This document shows positions 62,333 through 64,000 of a DNA stretch of 64,000 nt, piece by piece. A program made the position numbers and the translations under genes. The stretch covers positions 1 to 64,000 of the forward strand of contig NZ_QRWD01000014.1 of assembly GCF_003459505.1 (NCBI RefSeq), in the 5' to 3' direction. Each line of letters begins with the position of its first letter. The stretch's first letter is position 1. Below the pieces are notes generated by a model, which saw only the letters and a program-made list of their open reading frames with translations, searched no databases and was not told the origin of the DNA. The DNA comes from Collinsella sp. AF20-14LB. GTDB lineage: Bacteria > Actinomycetota > Coriobacteriia > Coriobacteriales > Coriobacteriaceae.

Positions 62333-64000
62333 ATGTTTACTCCGCTTATTACTCATGATCTGGACGGTGCTGCGCTGGCGGCACCTGTCAATGCCGCGCG
62401 CTGCAACGGCGCCGCGTACAAGACGCGCACGATCGACGATCTGCGCATTAAGGACGATCGCCTGCGTGCGGCCATCGAGGGCACGGGGCACTTGCTGTTC
62501 GACGGCGGCATGGGCACCATGTTGCAGGCCGCTGGTATGAAGGCAGGCGCCCTGCCCGAGCTGCTCAACTTTGAGGAGCCCCAGGTCATTACCGACATTC
62601 AGCGACAGTACGTCGAGGCCGGCTGCGACGTGATCACCGCCAACACCTTTGGCGCCAACGCCCACAAGCTCGACGGTACCGCCACCGTGGCAGATGTCTT
62701 TGCCGCCGCTGTCGCCTGCGCCCGCGCAGCCGGTGCCCACTACGTCGCCGGCGATATCGGCCCCATCGGCGCGCTGCTGCGCCCCTTGGGTACCCTCAGC
62801 TTCGACGAGGCCTACGACCTCTTTGCCGAGGAAGTGCGCGCCGGCGTCGATGCGGGCGTGGACCTCTTTATTATCGAGACCATGACCGACCTTGCCGAGA
62901 TCAAGGCGGCCGTCCTCGCCTGCCGAGAGAACTCCGACCTGCCCGTCTTTGCCACCATGACCTTTGAGGAAGACGGTCGCACGTTCCTGGGCACGAGTCC
63001 CGAGGTGGCCGCCATCACGCTCGACGCCATCGGCGCCGACGTTTTGGGCATCAACTGCAGCCAGGGACCGGCCGAGCTCCGAGGGCTCGCCGCACGTATG
63101 CTCACCGTTACGGACAAACCCGTTATGGTGCAGGCCAATGCGGGACTGCCCCACGTGGACGACGACGGTAATACCGTCTTTGACATCCAGGCCCCCGAAT
63201 ACGCCAAAGCCGTCGCCGGCATGATTGAGGACGGCGTGAGCGTCGTGGGCGGCTGCTGCGGCACCACGCCGGCGCACATGGCCGCCTTGCGCACGCTTAT
63301 CGATAACCACACGCCCAGTCCGCGCCACCGCAAGCCCAGCATGTCGGTCACAAGTGCCCAGACTGTGGTGGACCTTCCCTGCGACGGCCACAAGATTGCC
63401 GTCATCGGCGAGCGCATCAATCCCACCGGCAAAAAGCGCCTGCAGCAGGCCCTGCGCGACGGCGACCTGGACTACGTCGTGAGCCAGGGCATCAGCCAGC
63501 AAGAACAGGGCGCCGACATCCTGGACGTCAACGTGGGCCTGCCCGAGATCGACGAGGTCAAGGTCATCCAGCAAGCGACCGAGCAGCTCCAAGGCTCCAC
63601 GCTGTTGCCGTTGCAGATCGACTCTACCGACCCCGCCGCCGTCGAGGCCGCCGTACGTCGCTACGCCGGCAAGCCCATCATCAACTCGGTCAACGGCAAG
63701 CAGCAGATCATGAACGAGATCTTCCCGCTGGTCGCCCACTACGGCACCAACGTCGTCGGCCTCACGCTCGACGAAGGTGGCATCCCCGATACCGCCGAGG
63801 CTCGCTTCGCCATCGCCGAGCGCATCGTGACCGAGGCCGCCCGCTACGGCATTGGCCCGGACCGCATCCTCATCGACTGCCTGGTCATGACCGCCTCGAC
63901 CAATCAACGCCAGGCCGAGCAGATCCTGCGCGCCATGTCCCTGTGCAAGGAGCGCCTGGGTGTCAAATGCGCGCTCGGCGTGTCGAACATCAGCTTTGGC
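62333..64000 (+). CDS. metH: Cobalamin-dependent methionine synthase, 3' end outside window
   Basis: 556 residues are visible from ATG 62333 (TTAGGAG upstream). Homocysteine-binding barrel with LLFDGGMGTMLQAAG, VITANTFGANAHKL and Zn ligands in GINCSQGP and VGGCCGTTPAH; then a pterin-binding domain (IGERINPTGKKRLQQAL, ILDVNVGLPEIDEV, SVNGK). The cobalamin-binding domains lie beyond the window. Transfers methyl from 5-methyl-THF to homocysteine, with methyl-THF supplied by metF. Confidence 0.95.
   Translation, partial: MFTPLITHDLDGAALAAPVNAARCNGAAYKTRTIDDLRIKDDRLRAAIEGTGHLLFDGGMGTMLQAAGMKAGALPELLNFEEPQVITDIQRQYVEAGCDVITANTFGANAHKLDGTATVADVFAAAVACARAAGAHYVAGDIGPIGALLRPLGTLSFDEAYDLFAEEVRAGVDAGVDLFIIETMTDLAEIKAAVLACRENSDLPVFATMTFEEDGRTFLGTSPEVAAITLDAIGADVLGINCSQGPAELRGLAARMLTVTDKPVMVQANAGLPHVDDDGNTVFDIQAPEYAKAVAGMIEDGVSVVGGCCGTTPAHMAALRTLIDNHTPSPRHRKPSMSVTSAQTVVDLPCDGHKIAVIGERINPTGKKRLQQALRDGDLDYVVSQGISQQEQGADILDVNVGLPEIDEVKVIQQATEQLQGSTLLPLQIDSTDPAAVEAAVRRYAGKPIINSVNGKQQIMNEIFPLVAHYGTNVVGLTLDEGGIPDTAEARFAIAERIVTEAARYGIGPDRILIDCLVMTASTNQRQAEQILRAMSLCKERLGVKCALGVSNISFG

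Noticed and set aside
62111..63907. 598-codon minus-strand frame opposite metH
   Set aside because: An antisense shadow; the plus strand carries an unmistakable MetH.

Overview
The window looks like chromosome of a high-GC anaerobic gut actinobacterium of the class Coriobacteriia, most like Collinsella. This rests on protein content (CD1871A-type CXXC small protein, DUF6019 protein, divergent second type IIA topoisomerase pair, type III glutamine synthetase, MurT-GatD protein) and on codon use; no 16S rRNA gene is present, so the genus is inference.

Layout. 1-3.5 kb: scarred accessory DNA with a truncated IS110 transposase and its non-coding end, a LexA-like box, a frameshifted gene and a toxin-antitoxin pair whose toxin frame has an internal stop. 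3.5-11.7 kb: dihydrouridine synthase, two membrane proteins, a large MacB-like ABC exporter and a CoA-disulfide reductase with a rhodanese domain. 11.7-15.8 kb: an extracytoplasmic thiol-redox operon (CD1871A protein, NapH-like ferredoxin, TlpA lipoprotein) opposite a two-component system. 15.9-24 kb: a GMP synthase lacking its glutaminase domain, a LuxR regulator, an XRE/membrane pair and topoisomerase subunits B and A. 24-34 kb: accessory and regulatory genes, including a TetR-controlled operon of three different sirtuin-like proteins (26.3-29.5 kb) and a MerR-controlled carboxymuconolactone decarboxylase-cupin. 34-42.7 kb: a mosaic island with a LytTR/DUF3021 system, YjdF, duplicated DUF6019 and terminator segments, three methyltransferases, an Abi_2 (AbiF-like) HEPN protein followed by two tandem structured RNAs, a serine recombinase remnant and a low-GC peptidase E-like gene.

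42.7-64 kb is mostly housekeeping: full-length guaA, asparaginase, a small XRE gene with a perfect operator, ychF, a polyferredoxin, two glycerol dehydrogenase paralogues and an iron-containing alcohol dehydrogenase, two TPR-like proteins, a fused MurT-GatD, tRNA-Glu, glutamine synthetase III and a metF / MetH-activation / metH operon that runs off the right edge.

The most notable systems are the Abi_2 gene with two RNAs whose stems covary, and the triple sirtuin operon with a palindromic operator over its promoter. A dispersed 29-33 bp palindrome of the form CAAAG...CTTTG occurs at least six times at gene ends.
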